DNA from: Voacanga thouarsii
Lineage: Eukaryota > Streptophyta > Magnoliopsida > Gentianales > Apocynaceae
Length of the DNA: 64,000 nucleotides
Assembly: GCA_026120185.1 (NCBI GenBank)
Contig: JANUWF010003380.1
Span: forward strand, 999,501-1,063,500
Reading direction: 5' to 3'
Shown here: piece by piece, positions 35,849-46,552 of the stretch
Numbering within the stretch: the stretch's first letter is position 1
Layout of the letters: every line of letters begins with the position of its first letter
The notes under the pieces: generated by a model
What the model saw: only the letters and a program-made list of their open reading frames with translations
Database searches by the model: none
What the model was told of the DNA's origin: nothing
Made by a program: the position numbers and the translations under genes

Positions 35849-36598
35849 ATGGAATCTCCAACTTTAATTCCTTCAATACCCAATCTTGCTTTCTTCTTCA
35901 CAATTTTTCTTGTGATTTATCTCCTCTCCTACGTTACTATCTTCCGCAACTGGACTCCCAAACTCCGTCCCGAGGCCTCCAGTTGTATTATCTCCCTTTT
36001 CCATGGAACTCCGGCAGTTTTCTTAGCCTACTGGGCCATCTTCTCCGATCCCGACCACAATTTTCACTCTCCTAATACCCCTTTTCAAAGCCTCGTTCTT
36101 GATTACAGCATTGCCTATTTCTTGATGGACCTTTGCCATTACATAGTGTTCTTCCCTAGTGATGTTCTCTTTATAGGCCACCATTTGGCAACTTTATTCG
36201 TTTTTCTTACTTGCCGGTTCTTGGTGTTGCACGGGGCTTATTCGCTTTTGGTGCTTTTGATTCTAGCGGAGGTCACCAGCTTCTGCCAGAACGTGTGGAC
36301 GCTGGCCGGTGCCCGAAGATCGGATTCTAAATTCGCCGACAAGGTGTACCGATTCTTGTCTCCTCCTTTTTATGCTCTGTACACTCTGGTTAGGGGTTTT
36401 GTTGGGCCTTTTTTCGTTTTTCAGATGCTTGTGTCATATTTGAGCGGGGCTGCTGATAACGTGATTCCTAGATGGATTTGGATTTCTTGGATTCTCGTTG
36501 TTGGTACCGCAATTTCTGTTAGTATACTGTGGGTCATCAATCATTGGGTTGAGTTGTATAGAGAAAGAACTGGAAAGTTGGAGAAAAAATTTAGCTGA
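35849..36598 (+). CDS. TLC-domain membrane protein, intronless
   Basis: A single 249-codon frame with an ATG start. The protein is hydrophobic throughout, with about six or seven candidate membrane spans, beginning at about residues 12-32 (LAFFFTIFLVIYLLSYV). The TLC (TRAM/LAG1/CLN8) signature is visible: FHGTPAVFLAYW (about 51-62), DYSIAYFLMDLCHYIV (about 85-100) and FIGHHLATLFVF with the paired His at 111-112, then VTSFCQNVW (about 142-150). The tail is basic (RERTGKLEKKF). Length and layout match plant TLC proteins of the At5g14285 type rather than ceramide synthases, which carry a longer lag motif. Likely in the ER or another endomembrane; substrate unknown. Transcribed in the same direction as the GTE gene, with about 1.5 kb between. 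Confidence 0.9.
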   Translation: MESPTLIPSIPNLAFFFTIFLVIYLLSYVTIFRNWTPKLRPEASSCIISLFHGTPAVFLAYWAIFSDPDHNFHSPNTPFQSLVLDYSIAYFLMDLCHYIVFFPSDVLFIGHHLATLFVFLTCRFLVLHGAYSLLVLLILAEVTSFCQNVWTLAGARRSDSKFADKVYRFLSPPFYALYTLVRGFVGPFFVFQMLVSYLSGAADNVIPRWIWISWILVVGTAISVSILWVINHWVELYRERTGKLEKKFS

Positions 36599-37038
36599 AA
36601 TTTGCAGCTGCTGTTTACTATTCTTCTTCTTTACCAATGAAACACAATGCTTTTATTGTTATTTTTTTGCTGTTAAATTCCATTTATAATACACGGAACT
36701 TTAAAGATTGAGTCTTTTACTGGAAAAACCAGTCTACAATAGCTTTCCTAAATATTTGTGGTTGATGGGTGTTCTATTGGCCGAATGGATCAAAATTCAA
36801 AGTTGTCTCTTGTCCATGAGACTTACTTCCGAAATTAAAATTGATTTGCTGACAATTGGATTTTACTTCCCAGCTGGCCTTATTTGCTCATCTCAGTTAC
36901 CTTCTCTAACAAACAATCTGTCATTGTCTTAGGACATTGTGTTCCCCTTTTTTGCTGCTTATTGGTTTTCTCTCTTGCTGCATTTCGTAGATGATACAGT
37001 TCTTTAAGATTTGTTCCAGCTGAGGTAAACTATCTTTT
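36599..37038. other. 3' region of the TLC gene
   Basis: Non-coding; the near part is presumably 3' UTR. Nothing else recognised. Confidence 0.5.
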
Positions 37039-37043
37039 GTAAC

Positions 37044-37371
37044 GGTGATACCCCAATCCCATATGGGATTGGGATTGGGATGAGAAATGTGTTTGGTATA
37101 TAAGGATGGACCTAAAGAGGACGTTTGGGTCTAAAGGAGGGATGAATGTGATACCTTAATCTCACATGGGATTGGGATGAGAAGTGGGTGTGATATATAG
37201 AATGGGGCCGAGTAGTTGACCGTGTGTATGGTATATAAAGATGGACTTAAGTATCCATTGTTAATTTGGAGTATCTATTTTGGCTCAGCGAGAACGGCGG
37301 CTAGGTAGTTGACCTTGGGTGCTGCCAGGCTCATAGTTGCACTCTCGGGTCCGCGAGCACGAGACGTGACA
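37044..37371 (+). mobile_element. TRIM/solo-LTR-like element, copy 1
   Basis: It starts GGTGATACCCCAATCCC and ends GAGACGTGACA, flanked by a perfect 5-bp duplication GTAAC (37039-37043 and 37372-37376). A TGTGATACC block reappears at about 37147, so the first roughly 100 bases, including the GGTATATAAGGATGGAC TATA-like region, are partly duplicated inside it. The 3' half has AGTAGTTGACC and GCTGCCAGGCTCAT. A 5-bp duplication, small size and no coding fit a solo LTR of a terminal-repeat retrotransposon in miniature. A related copy lies at 45569-45730. Confidence 0.75.
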
Positions 37372-38571
37372 GTAACCTACCTGGAAAACATTGTTGTATG
37401 GAAACCTTTCCATTGTTGTATGGAAACCAAGATTGGGAAAGAGCATTGATGTCATTTTGCCCCTGATCCTATGAAAATTTTGTTGATAAACCATCTATAG
37501 TATGGTTTCAAGTCAAAAGTGCAGTTTTTTGCCAACTGTAAATGCAGAAGGAAGACTTGGATTGCTTTTCATTACGTGTAGAATTGAGTTTAATTGCAAG
37601 TGTGCGGTTTTTTCTTCTTTGTTTGATCTGATTGCCATCAAATATGTTTTTGTCTCTTGTCGATCTACTCGGCTGTTTTCCAACTTGTTGAACTATAGCA
37701 ACTACTTTCGACCTGCCTAGAGTAAACAGGTATTTTGCAACATGGTCGTTGTTGTTTCCAGCTGATAATCACCATCGGTAGAGTACTAAGCACAATGCAA
37801 TTGTGAAGTTCAGATACTTATTGTATCAATTGCATTTTGCTTTCTTGCATAATTTAGCATCATTGCATCCAAATTCTAGGTAACAGAACCAGTACCCGTT
37901 TCTTTCTTGTCTTCATGTTCACTAAACCTGGCGATTTGTCTTGGTTCGAGGCTTAGGTTGTTGAACTGAATTGGGTTTCTCCCTAATTTTCTGTTTTGTA
38001 AGACTTTAGTAGGCCATCCAATACTGGGGTAGATAGGGGCGATGTAATTGTGTCGGAGAAGGTAATGTTTGTTGTTCCAATTGAAGCGTTTCCGTCTAAC
38101 AAGTTTAATAGTCATTGTCTACGCACGCAAGATTGAAAACCAACACAGGCACCAAGTGGCATATGCTGTTAAGGGTCGGGAACTATCCCTACTTCGACAA
38201 GGAATTGCTGAACAAGACATTGCAGCAACATTAACACTGTCTATTTCTCTCATCATGGTTACAGCCCGAAAAACACACAAAGAAAAAACGTTTCATGAGA
38301 TATAATCCTATCTGCTTTTTCCAATCAAAACAAATACTTGAAGACTATAAACAAACGCAGAACACATCATAGCTCAGTAATGTGTAGAAATGACTGTATA
38401 AGGGATTAGTTTCTTTCCCCGGAGGAAAACCCTTGCACCAACAACCTCTCATGATGAAGTCCGCTCGTTTCACCACTTCTTGCTTACGAGGCCTGACTCG
38501 CCAGTTTCTTGTTGAGTTACCTTTCGGGAAAATCTATGATTGAACGCGTACTCTGCTCTGTAGTGAATTGC
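37372..38571. other. Spacer downstream of the LHT gene
   Basis: Non-coding. The right part (about 38300-38571) should include the LHT 3' UTR on the minus strand. No other gene seen. Confidence 0.5.
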
Positions 38572-41216
38572 CTAAGAATAGAATTTGTAGGACTTAGCTT
38601 GAATTATAATCTGTCTCAGGCCTCCAATTGGTGCTATTAGCATTAGCACCACCCCAAGAATAATGCAAATCTGCAATTCATATACCAAAAGTTGTTTGTG
38701 AGATTCAGAGAAATTAAAATCCTCAATGGAGTTAGAGATTTCGCTTATGTTGGTACATACCCAATTTGTAAACCAAGACAGGCTGAATCTCCTTGGTTTG
38801 TAGATGGCAAGCCACATTACACAAGGGAGCTGAAGAAAGTTAAACGAAAGGCATAAGCTGTTGAACTGGGCTGGAGGTTTTAATCTGTGCATGTCCTAAG
38901 AGATTGAAGTTCACTTACGAAGTATGTAGTTGGAGCGAAAGCAAAGCCTCCAAAGAATCCAAGAAGACCACCGAAGAAAGGGAAGGTGATGGCAACGAAC
39001 ATTGTAAACGCTGCAGGTCCAACATTGGTAGCATCAAACATCATTGAAACAACTGCTTAAGCCTAGAGAAGAAAGAAAGAATACAAAGACGACCACTTAC
39101 CAACGTAAACATTCCTTGTAATAAAGCGCAACCACCAACTGGGCTTGAATCGTAGTTTCTTTACAAGTAGGGATTCAAGCATGTCGAACACTGGCATTGC
39201 ATAAATCTGCAAAAAAAAAAAAAAAAACCCGAGGATTAGATGAGACAAAATGCGGGCTTAGCTGAAGAATCTTGAAGAACCTGAAATTTTCACGAAGAGA
39301 GAACTGTTTCACTTACCTGATAACTTCCAATGACATGAACGACAACAAACATGTTAGCCATTGCAATAAGCCATGAAGGTTTCTGCAGTGACATGAGAAT
39401 GTTGTCTTCCACCCCGTTTCCAAACATCCAGTACCCTATAAGAGCAACAGGGAAGTAACACAAAGCTACAACAATATAGGCAACAACAACTCCTCTCCAC
39501 ATAGGTCCCTTTGAAGGCTTCTCAGGTGTAGAAGGGATTGTGGCTTGAATCTCCAACACCACATTGTGACCAGCATAAGCAAAAGCCACATCTCCCAGGG
39601 CACCGAAGAAGTTAAAGACTGTTCCTGCTGTAGTAGTAGCTTTGTAGCCGTATTGCACATCTGGTTGCACACCCTTTTTGACTGATGCCCCCCAAGCAAT
39701 GGTAGAGTAACTTCATGCATAGCAGAAGCATGTCAGCATTGTAAAGCACGCTCGACAAATGAAGTGAATTAAATGATGAAATGAAGGAAGTGTTAAAGGT
39801 GTTGCATACCTCAATGACATAACCGCTGCAGCCAATGATACACCAGAGATCGAATCTAAATTTCGAAGATGTGAAAGGACAAAATGAACAGAGGCAAAGA
39901 TCATAATGAAGAAGGTAAGTTTGATATCTTTGCAACCTGGGCAGACTGTGTCATGGAATTTCTTCAATGATTTTCCTCCTGTAACCATATAGACAATGTC
40001 TACCCCAACTTCAACGATCAACTGTTGAGGAACTACAATCCAGAGTCCAAGCTTTTCACCAAAAGCATGCTGCCCGAGCTCATGATATCTGTCAAAACGT
40101 TTCCCAGGAACCATCTCGTGCATCTCAACCATTTGCCATAAAGTATATAGCGTTATAATCCAAGATACAACAAGCACAGTCACACCAGGTCCCCTGAAAT
40201 TATATATGATGCTTGTAAGAATTCTAGGATTAATTGCTTGTAAGAATTCTCATTCAATATTAACACTCAGGAGGAACATACCATCCAAGCTCGGCCATGG
40301 CAAAAGGGAGACCGAGAACTCCGGCTCCAACCATGGCAGTGACATTGTGAAAAGCAGAGTACCACCATTTTGCATTCCTTGAAGATGTAATGGGAAGCCA
40401 TTCGTCAATTGCCTTCTCTTCAGCGGAACGTGTGTCAACCTGTGTATTGTTGGAAAATTTCCTCCATCAAATTCTGTAGTCTTAACATGTTCTACTACTT
40501 TGACAATCAACCCAAATATAACTCCCAAGTAACTCAAGCAATGCCGACAACCCCGACCAGCAAAGAACATGGAAAATTAAATGTAAACAATCTGCTCAAT
40601 TGAAGTTTCAGCAAAATCTACTAAAGTCAGTTGCTTGATAGTTTTCAAAAATGGCATTTTGCACGAAGAATTGAGGCCGTGGAAGAATCTGAGATTGGAT
40701 CCTTATGAGTCGGGCCTGAGTGGAAACGAAATAATTGAACTATGAGAACCTCATGGTTTGGTGGCACATGATATAATCAAGAACCCTGACCTACCACCTT
40801 TTGTGTTCGTGTACACCGCTGTAAACTTTTCCAAGACACTGGGACGAAGAAGACACCCTATTTTGTTCGGAAACTTTCTATATTTTTGACAATTGAGGCG
40901 CCTGTGAATAAGGCCAGATACAAAACGACAAAATGCTAGGCCCGGAACCGAGAAATGGCAGTGAAGGGATCGAATAAGGACAGGAAAATAAAGAGAATAA
41001 CAAAACGGAAATAAATTCCTCCCGAAGTGAAACCGACACCATTGAAAAGCCTTGCGGGAAAAGAGAAAAACAGCCCAGAAACAAACAACAAAGAACGAGA
41101 AAGACAAACTGGAGAAAATTACTCAAAAGACTTACAAGGGGCAAAGGCAAAGAATCTTCGCCTTCGACATTAAATGGTTTTGTCTTGTTCACTCCATCAG
41201 CTTCAAAGTTAGCCAT
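38572..41216 (-). CDS. LHT1: Lysine/histidine transporter (LHT1-like amino-acid permease)
   Basis: A plasma-membrane proton/amino-acid symporter of the AAAP family. Coding exons with the proximal start: 41216-41136, 40439-40282, 40193-39810, 39710-39317, 39206-39101, 39010-38919, 38829-38761, 38670-38572. Phases agree and give 460 residues. Family blocks: [20 protein letters not shown], then [101 protein letters not shown]-terminus [12 protein letters not shown]. About 10-11 membrane spans are expected. [11 protein letters not shown] carries Arg where I expect Pro. The acceptor before 39710 has a poor pyrimidine tract. The proximal exon encodes [13 protein letters not shown]; a distal alternative first exon lies at 43119-43075. 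The gene appears intact. Confidence 0.94.
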
Positions 41217-43074
41217 TGAAGAATTTCAACTTACGAAAAATTAAAAACCAAAGAAATTGGGGGAGACAACCCAAACACTAAGGCTCTTTTGTGCTAATGC
41301 ACAAGCACCATTGCACCTCTCAAGGCCTTTTAACTTAGTCTCCATTTCAAAATATTTATTAATTTTAGATTTTTTTTTTTTGTTTTAAGAATATATTTAT
41401 TATAATTTATTATTTTACTAATATTTAAATTTCAAAATAAGGTAATTTAATTTTTTTTCTAAAAATATTCCAAATACATTAAAAATATAATAAAATTAAG
41501 AAAAAACTAAATATGAATAAAATTAAAACAATAAATACCACAGTTAAACAAATTTCTTAATAAGTTTGGTTTCCATAATGCCAGCAGTCAGTCATCGATT
41601 TTAATTCGAATGAACTCAGTATTGATTCTAACATAATGACAATTGAAATCATTTTTATGGGTTTTTATATGTTGGTGAATCCCTTCCTCTGCCTTTGGGT
41701 TTTGTTAATCTTTCTTTATTTATCCATTAGAACTGAGAGAACGTGCAAGCCGTGGAGGGGGAGCATATGCCTGCCTGCCGCGTGGTTTCCCGGGCAGCTG
41801 AAACTCAAAGGGCCGACAGATAAAGATATTCCCGTGAAGGCAGTGGATTGGATACTAGGAGAGTAGAGTTCCAAAGAATCAACTACCAGGAAAAGTCCAA
41901 AGGCCATGGCTGTTCCTTACAGTCAGTGCAGCCAAAGAACAAAAAGTCCATGCTGCCGGCTGACTACAACAAAGCTGACACTGAATGCAAATCTGTGCGT
42001 GACATTTACGTTGTTAAAATTTGTTTTTTGACAACACCAACGTTTGATAGTTCTCCCAACGGCTTCTTCACACGTTATCAGTAATAAGACGGATTAAGAA
42101 ACTTTTCAATGGCATTTTTCACTAAATTCCTATTGGCCAAGTGGGCTGCTTTTCTTTTGGCTGATAAAGATGGTGATAATGAACAAGGAGGAAGAATCAA
42201 TGGATAGTAGTGCAAAACCTAAAACTAATGGACAGCTAATACGACTATATCTCAAACTCAATTTATGGAAACATGCCCTTCTTATTCTTCTTCTTGGAAA
42301 ACTGGGTTGGCTTGAGTGGTTAAAGGCTTAGCTACGCAATAAAAACAAACTCCAGTTTCAAAATTCTTAAACCAGCTAGTACTATTATGCAACCCAGTCA
42401 GTCATCCAACCAAGCCATGTGATTTAAGTCAATGGATGCCCGTACTTTCTAAACAACTCGAGTAAAAACTGGAGCCCCCAAGTTTAAAAAATATTAAAAC
42501 GTTGTCTGATTTCTTCTAGCCAAAAGTCAAGTTGCCTATCGCCTAAGTCAAACTTTTGCCTCAGCATTTTAAAATGGTTCTCGTTCGTCACTTAGACTGA
42601 ACATATCTAAGATTTATCATAATATCATTAACAGTTAATCTGCTAACAACGATTGTTTACACATCACTTGCCAGGGCCACTGGTTTATTGCTAAGAATAT
42701 GAAACTTATTACCTAAGAACTAAGAAGGGGAGAGATAAGAAGGGGGAGATTATTGAGATAAAGTTAGGGTAGGAATGAAATGACTAAACTTTCTTGAAGG
42801 TTAAACGATAATAACCCTCGTTACAGGGTTTGGGACCCTATCCATTACGCATCTCTTTACGGTACAAAACAAGTAGTACTCTAGGAACCTAACTTCCTTA
42901 CAGAAACGCCGGATTCAGCCTGTCTGCAAGCTTCTATCTCAGAGAGCACATAATTTCAACGCTAAAGATGACACAAGAAGCAGTAGTACAACATTAATTT
43001 CCCTTTCTTGAACATAATTCTTTCGCGGTTGCCTGTGTTCGTGTCTGTGAAAGAAAAAGAAACAAGAAACTTAC
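41217..43074. other. Upstream region, and possible long first intron, of the LHT gene
   Basis: If the distal first exon is used, this is intron (about 2.6 kb from 43074 to 40440). Otherwise it is promoter. It holds a tRNA-derived SINE-like fragment near 42304 and short frames without family resemblance. Confidence 0.5.
42304..42366 (+). mobile_element. tRNA-derived SINE head fragment (possible)
   Basis: GGTTGGCTTGAGTGGTTAAA resembles a polymerase III A box (TRGCNNAGTGG), and CCAGTTTCAAAATTC about 35 bases later resembles a decayed B box. This spacing and wording are typical of plant tRNA-derived SINEs. No A-tail or target duplication was located, so it is a fragment at best. Confidence 0.4.
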
Positions 43075-43119
43075 ATTCTTGGAGTAGTAGTCTTGACCAT
43101 TTTCAGCTTGAGTTCCCAT
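43075..43119 (-). CDS. LHT1: Distal alternative first exon of the LHT gene
   Basis: An ATG at 43119 opens MGTQAENGQDYYSKN, immediately followed by a strong donor GTAAGT at phase 0, the same phase as the acceptor before 40439. Joining the two gives MGTQAENGQDYYSKN then [14 protein letters not shown], which looks like the N-terminus of many LHT proteins as I remember them (MGTQ start). A TATA box lies 158 bases upstream. This may be the main start, with 41216 as an internal alternative, or the reverse. Confidence 0.65.
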
Positions 43120-43276
43120 GACGATGAAGTCTGCAGAGAGCAGCAGCCAGCGAGATGGGATATAGAAGAAAATACAAAACCAGAAGAGTTTATCTGCTTA
43201 GGATTTTGAAAGAATGACAAAGGATACTGATTTGAACGAGGAGGAAATTTATCGAAACCTCCGAGGCAAAGCCATA

Positions 43277-43284
43277 TATTTATA
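43277..43284 (-). promoter_or_regulatory. TATA box for the distal LHT first exon
   Basis: The minus strand reads TTTATAAATATATGG, placing transcription start near 43247 and giving a leader of about 128 bases before the ATG at 43119. Confidence 0.6.
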
Positions 43285-43299
43285 AACACTAGTGAAATC

Positions 43300-43870
43300 T
43301 CAAACAGAGACGGGCACGATAGGATTCCTCCAGTTAGGCGGAGGGATACGTATGGTGGGGGAGAGAAAATGAAGCCGACGTTTTCGGTTGACTTTGAGAA
43401 GTCCGCAAATTAAGACAAATGAATCTTCCCTACGGCATTCATCGGCCTTGGCTTGCCTCTGAGCTGTTGCCCCTTGAGAAAATTCCATGAACATCCATTC
43501 TCAGTTGGCCGGCCCGTGGCATGCCTTTCTAATTCTAGTTATAAACTACTTTCACAGCTATTTCTGGTGCTGTGATGGGTTCCAATGTCTATTCCATAGC
43601 GTAAAGTGCAAAGATCATAACCTTTAATTTCAAATCTCCTTTTTTTAGGTAACGTTTTTTTAAACTGTACTTTTATTTTAGCAAGAATTAATAAAAGAAT
43701 CTTACAGTATAAAGGATTTCAAAAAGATTCTATCTTTATTTTGGTTCATATACTTATTCACCGACCAAATTAAAAGATTTCGTGTTCGGTATTTTAATAG
43801 TGGGACATGACTATTTTTTTAGACGTGAATGAATATTTAGTAAGATCTTTTGTGTTTTATGTGTACAAAA
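43300..43870. other. LHT distal promoter region
   Basis: Mixed-composition DNA upstream of the TATA box, then AT-rich spacer. The 64-codon minus-strand frame here has no resemblance to a family. Confidence 0.4.
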
Positions 43871-43876
43871 GTATTA

Positions 43877-44151
43877 CTCTCTCCGTCCTATAATATAAGT
43901 TATTAGAGATTATTTTTGTTATTCCAAATTATAAGTCGTTGGGGACTTTTCAGAAAAATTTTAAAATTATTTTTATATTTTTATCCTTATTTATTGTTCT
44001 CTTTCTTCTCTTTCTCCTTCTTTTCTCTTGTCTCAAGATATTTAAATAGAAATGTTTTAGGGGAAAAAAAATAAAAAATTACTTTATTTTTAAGAATTTT
44101 AATAGGTGTGAAATTAAGTCGTTAACGACTTACATTATGAGACGAAATGAG
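43877..44151. mobile_element. Stowaway-like MITE, 275 bp
   Basis: It begins CTCTCTCCGTCCTATAATAT, and the reverse complement of the right end begins CTCATTTCGTCTCATAATGT. It is flanked on both sides by TA (43875-43876 and 44152-44153). The CTC..CCGTC..ATAATATAAGT inverted terminus and TA duplication are the hallmark of Stowaway (Tc1/Mariner) MITEs. The interior is AT-rich and non-coding. Confidence 0.85.
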
Positions 44152-44153
44152 TA

Positions 44154-45568
44154 CCATTTAAGTTCACACCATGAGCTGTATGAGCTGTATGGTAAGTATG
44201 CAACATATAGAATTGACTAAAGAAGTTGCCTACTCTATATCAAAGTGACCTAATCTAATTATGTATTTCAAACTCTCAACCTATTATCAATGCCCAAATG
44301 TGAACTTAAATGATACTATTCTCCACTATATGATTGTTTAAATTCTCCATAGTATTATAAATTATTGATATAATAGACTGGCAATAAATTAAAATATTTT
44401 ATAATTTTTAATATATTTTGGTGTAACTAAATTGGATGAAGTTTGATTAACGTTTCCAATTGTATTTTAGTTGTTAGTCAACTAGATGAGATTCACAAGA
44501 TGACAGGCAGCATGAACTAGTTTGAAAATTAAGCATCAAATTTGCTTGTAAAGGGTCTTTAACTATAAATTGTCCTTGAAAAGTAGGAGTCCATTTTTTT
44601 TTCACTTTTTATTTTCTTTAGAAAATAAATTAGTTGAGAGCCAATTTGTACTCTAAATTCATGATTGGTTTAAACTTTAAAGCAAAGCTGTTGACAAAAA
44701 CAAGAGGTTCATAATCCATATAGTTCCAGCAGATATTTGTGTGTCATTTTTATGGCTTAAAAGCAGAGGTTGAGCAATAATAGAAATCAAATTTCTTTTA
44801 GAAAATTATAAGGCGCAGATTCATTGAATTATATACATTGAATTCGGCTTATCATTTTATGAATAGAACTCTGAATGGAATGAAAATTTATCACACAGTA
44901 TCATATCTAAAGTTACACGTTAGGTAGATTATTAGTCTATTTCTTACTATATATATACCAAGAATAAATCTAGAAAAAAAGAGTAAAAGTGAACAAAATA
45001 GGCAAAAAATGCTATGATTTTAATAATTAATCAAAAATAGAAAAAAAAATGTCACATCTGAATTTCAATATACATACTTTAAGTAAACTCCAGGAATTGC
45101 CCTGCTTGAATTCTTTCTGAGATAAATGATTGAATGTAAAATGCCCATACAATTTCCTTCTTTTTTAATAATAGTAATAATATAAAAAAAAGATTCTGAA
45201 TTAGATTTATGTAAGTCCTCTCTCTCTCTATATATATGTGTGTATGTATAGGGTTAAGTGAGATTAAAATGCCATGCAATTGCAAATTAGGAGAATTAGA
45301 AGGACCAACCCAAAAGAAAATTAATGATTGAATTTAAGATTGAGTTTTGTAAGCAATTATAATAAGTTAAAGTGTGAATTCAATTACTGGGAAATTTCGA
45401 GCTTATTTCTTCTTTTGCTTCTTGTTTCCGGCTACTACATTTTCTTGTGCATCAATTGGTAGGGAATATATATATATATATATGGATGAACAATCAAAAA
45501 ATTCTTATATGCACCCGATGTAAGTGTATCGGTGCATTAGGTAGTTATACTATTTGCAAATAATATTT
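44154..45568. other. AT-rich intergenic DNA
   Basis: No gene found. Short CT/AT/GT simple repeats lie near 45219-45249 and an AT run at about 45467-45482. Confidence 0.6.
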
Positions 45569-45730
45569 GGTGATGCCTCAATTCCACGTAAAATTGAGAT
45601 GAGAAGTGTGTATAATATATAAGGATTAACCTAAGATATCCATTTTGGTCCAATAAAGACGGTGACTAAGTAGTTGACCGTGATTGCTGCCAGGTCCATA
45701 ATCGCGCTCCCGGATCCGCGGTCGCGTACA
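45569..45730 (+). mobile_element. TRIM/solo-LTR-like element, copy 2
   Basis: Clearly related to 37044-37371: GGTGATGCCTCAATTCCAC start, GAGATGAGAAGTGTGTATAA, ATATAAGGAT, AGTAGTTGACCGTG, GCTGCCAGG and a GGTCGCGTACA end. Flanks TATTT (45564-45568) and TGTTT (45731-45735) form a target duplication with one mismatch. It lacks the internally duplicated promoter block of copy 1. Confidence 0.75.
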
Positions 45731-46552
45731 TGTTTTTAATTAGCCCCAAGAGTTTGAATATTAAAAGTTCCGACACCATAGTTTTTGTCCACTTTTGACT
45801 TTGTTACCTGCTTTTTGCATTTCATTTCACACCTTACTTTTATACTACTATTATCTTTTAAATAACTTACAAGTAAAGTAACATATCCAAAGATTGACTT
45901 CCTAATTATCTCTTTTAAATAAAGTACAAAACAAAAAGTAGAATCCCATTTTCCCCATACCTATATTTTTATATATTCTTGATGTTGATGCTTAATATTA
46001 TCTTTTTTTCCCCCTCTCGACATAAAATTAAATATTTAATTCACTAATTTATTTATTTTCGAGTAATATCTAATATTATCTTGGATCTTAATCAAACTCA
46101 TAACTCAATTTCAGTAATTGATCAACTATCAACACAAATATTTAAATTGTATTGTAACTCAAGATATCGAATTTTTTAACTAACTTAAATTGATTGAGTG
46201 TGTGATTCATCTTTAATTATTATTGCTTTCGTTTTCATTTGAATTGATAATTCAATAACAATTCAAATAACCAATGTTTTCACAAACGGACAAAATATCG
46301 AATCGAAAAATTTATTGGTTTACAATTCAACGATTCAACCGTAATTAGACCACAATTGAATCGTAATTGAGTTAGTAATATTATAATTAAAAATTAAAAA
46401 ATATAATTATTTCTAAAAATAAAATTAATTAATAATATAGTGTAATTCAAATCTATAAAAATATAAATAATAAAATTAAAAGAAAATTATGATATTTTTT
46501 ATATTATTATAAACTATTTAGTCTTTTTATATATATTTTTATCTTATTTAGC
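45731..46552. other. AT-rich spacer before the satellite array
   Basis: About 46270-46390 contains GATTCAAC/AATTGAATCG-rich wording like that in the satellite unit, so the array may have grown inside an older element starting near 46273. No gene seen. Confidence 0.45.

Noticed and set aside
35510..35876. Minus-strand frames of about 100 codons upstream of the TLC gene
   Set aside because: They overlap the TLC leader and start codon and resemble no family.
43071..43289. 72-codon minus-strand frame over the distal LHT exon
   Set aside because: Wrong frame. The frame that matters is the 15-codon one starting at 43119, which ends at a donor.
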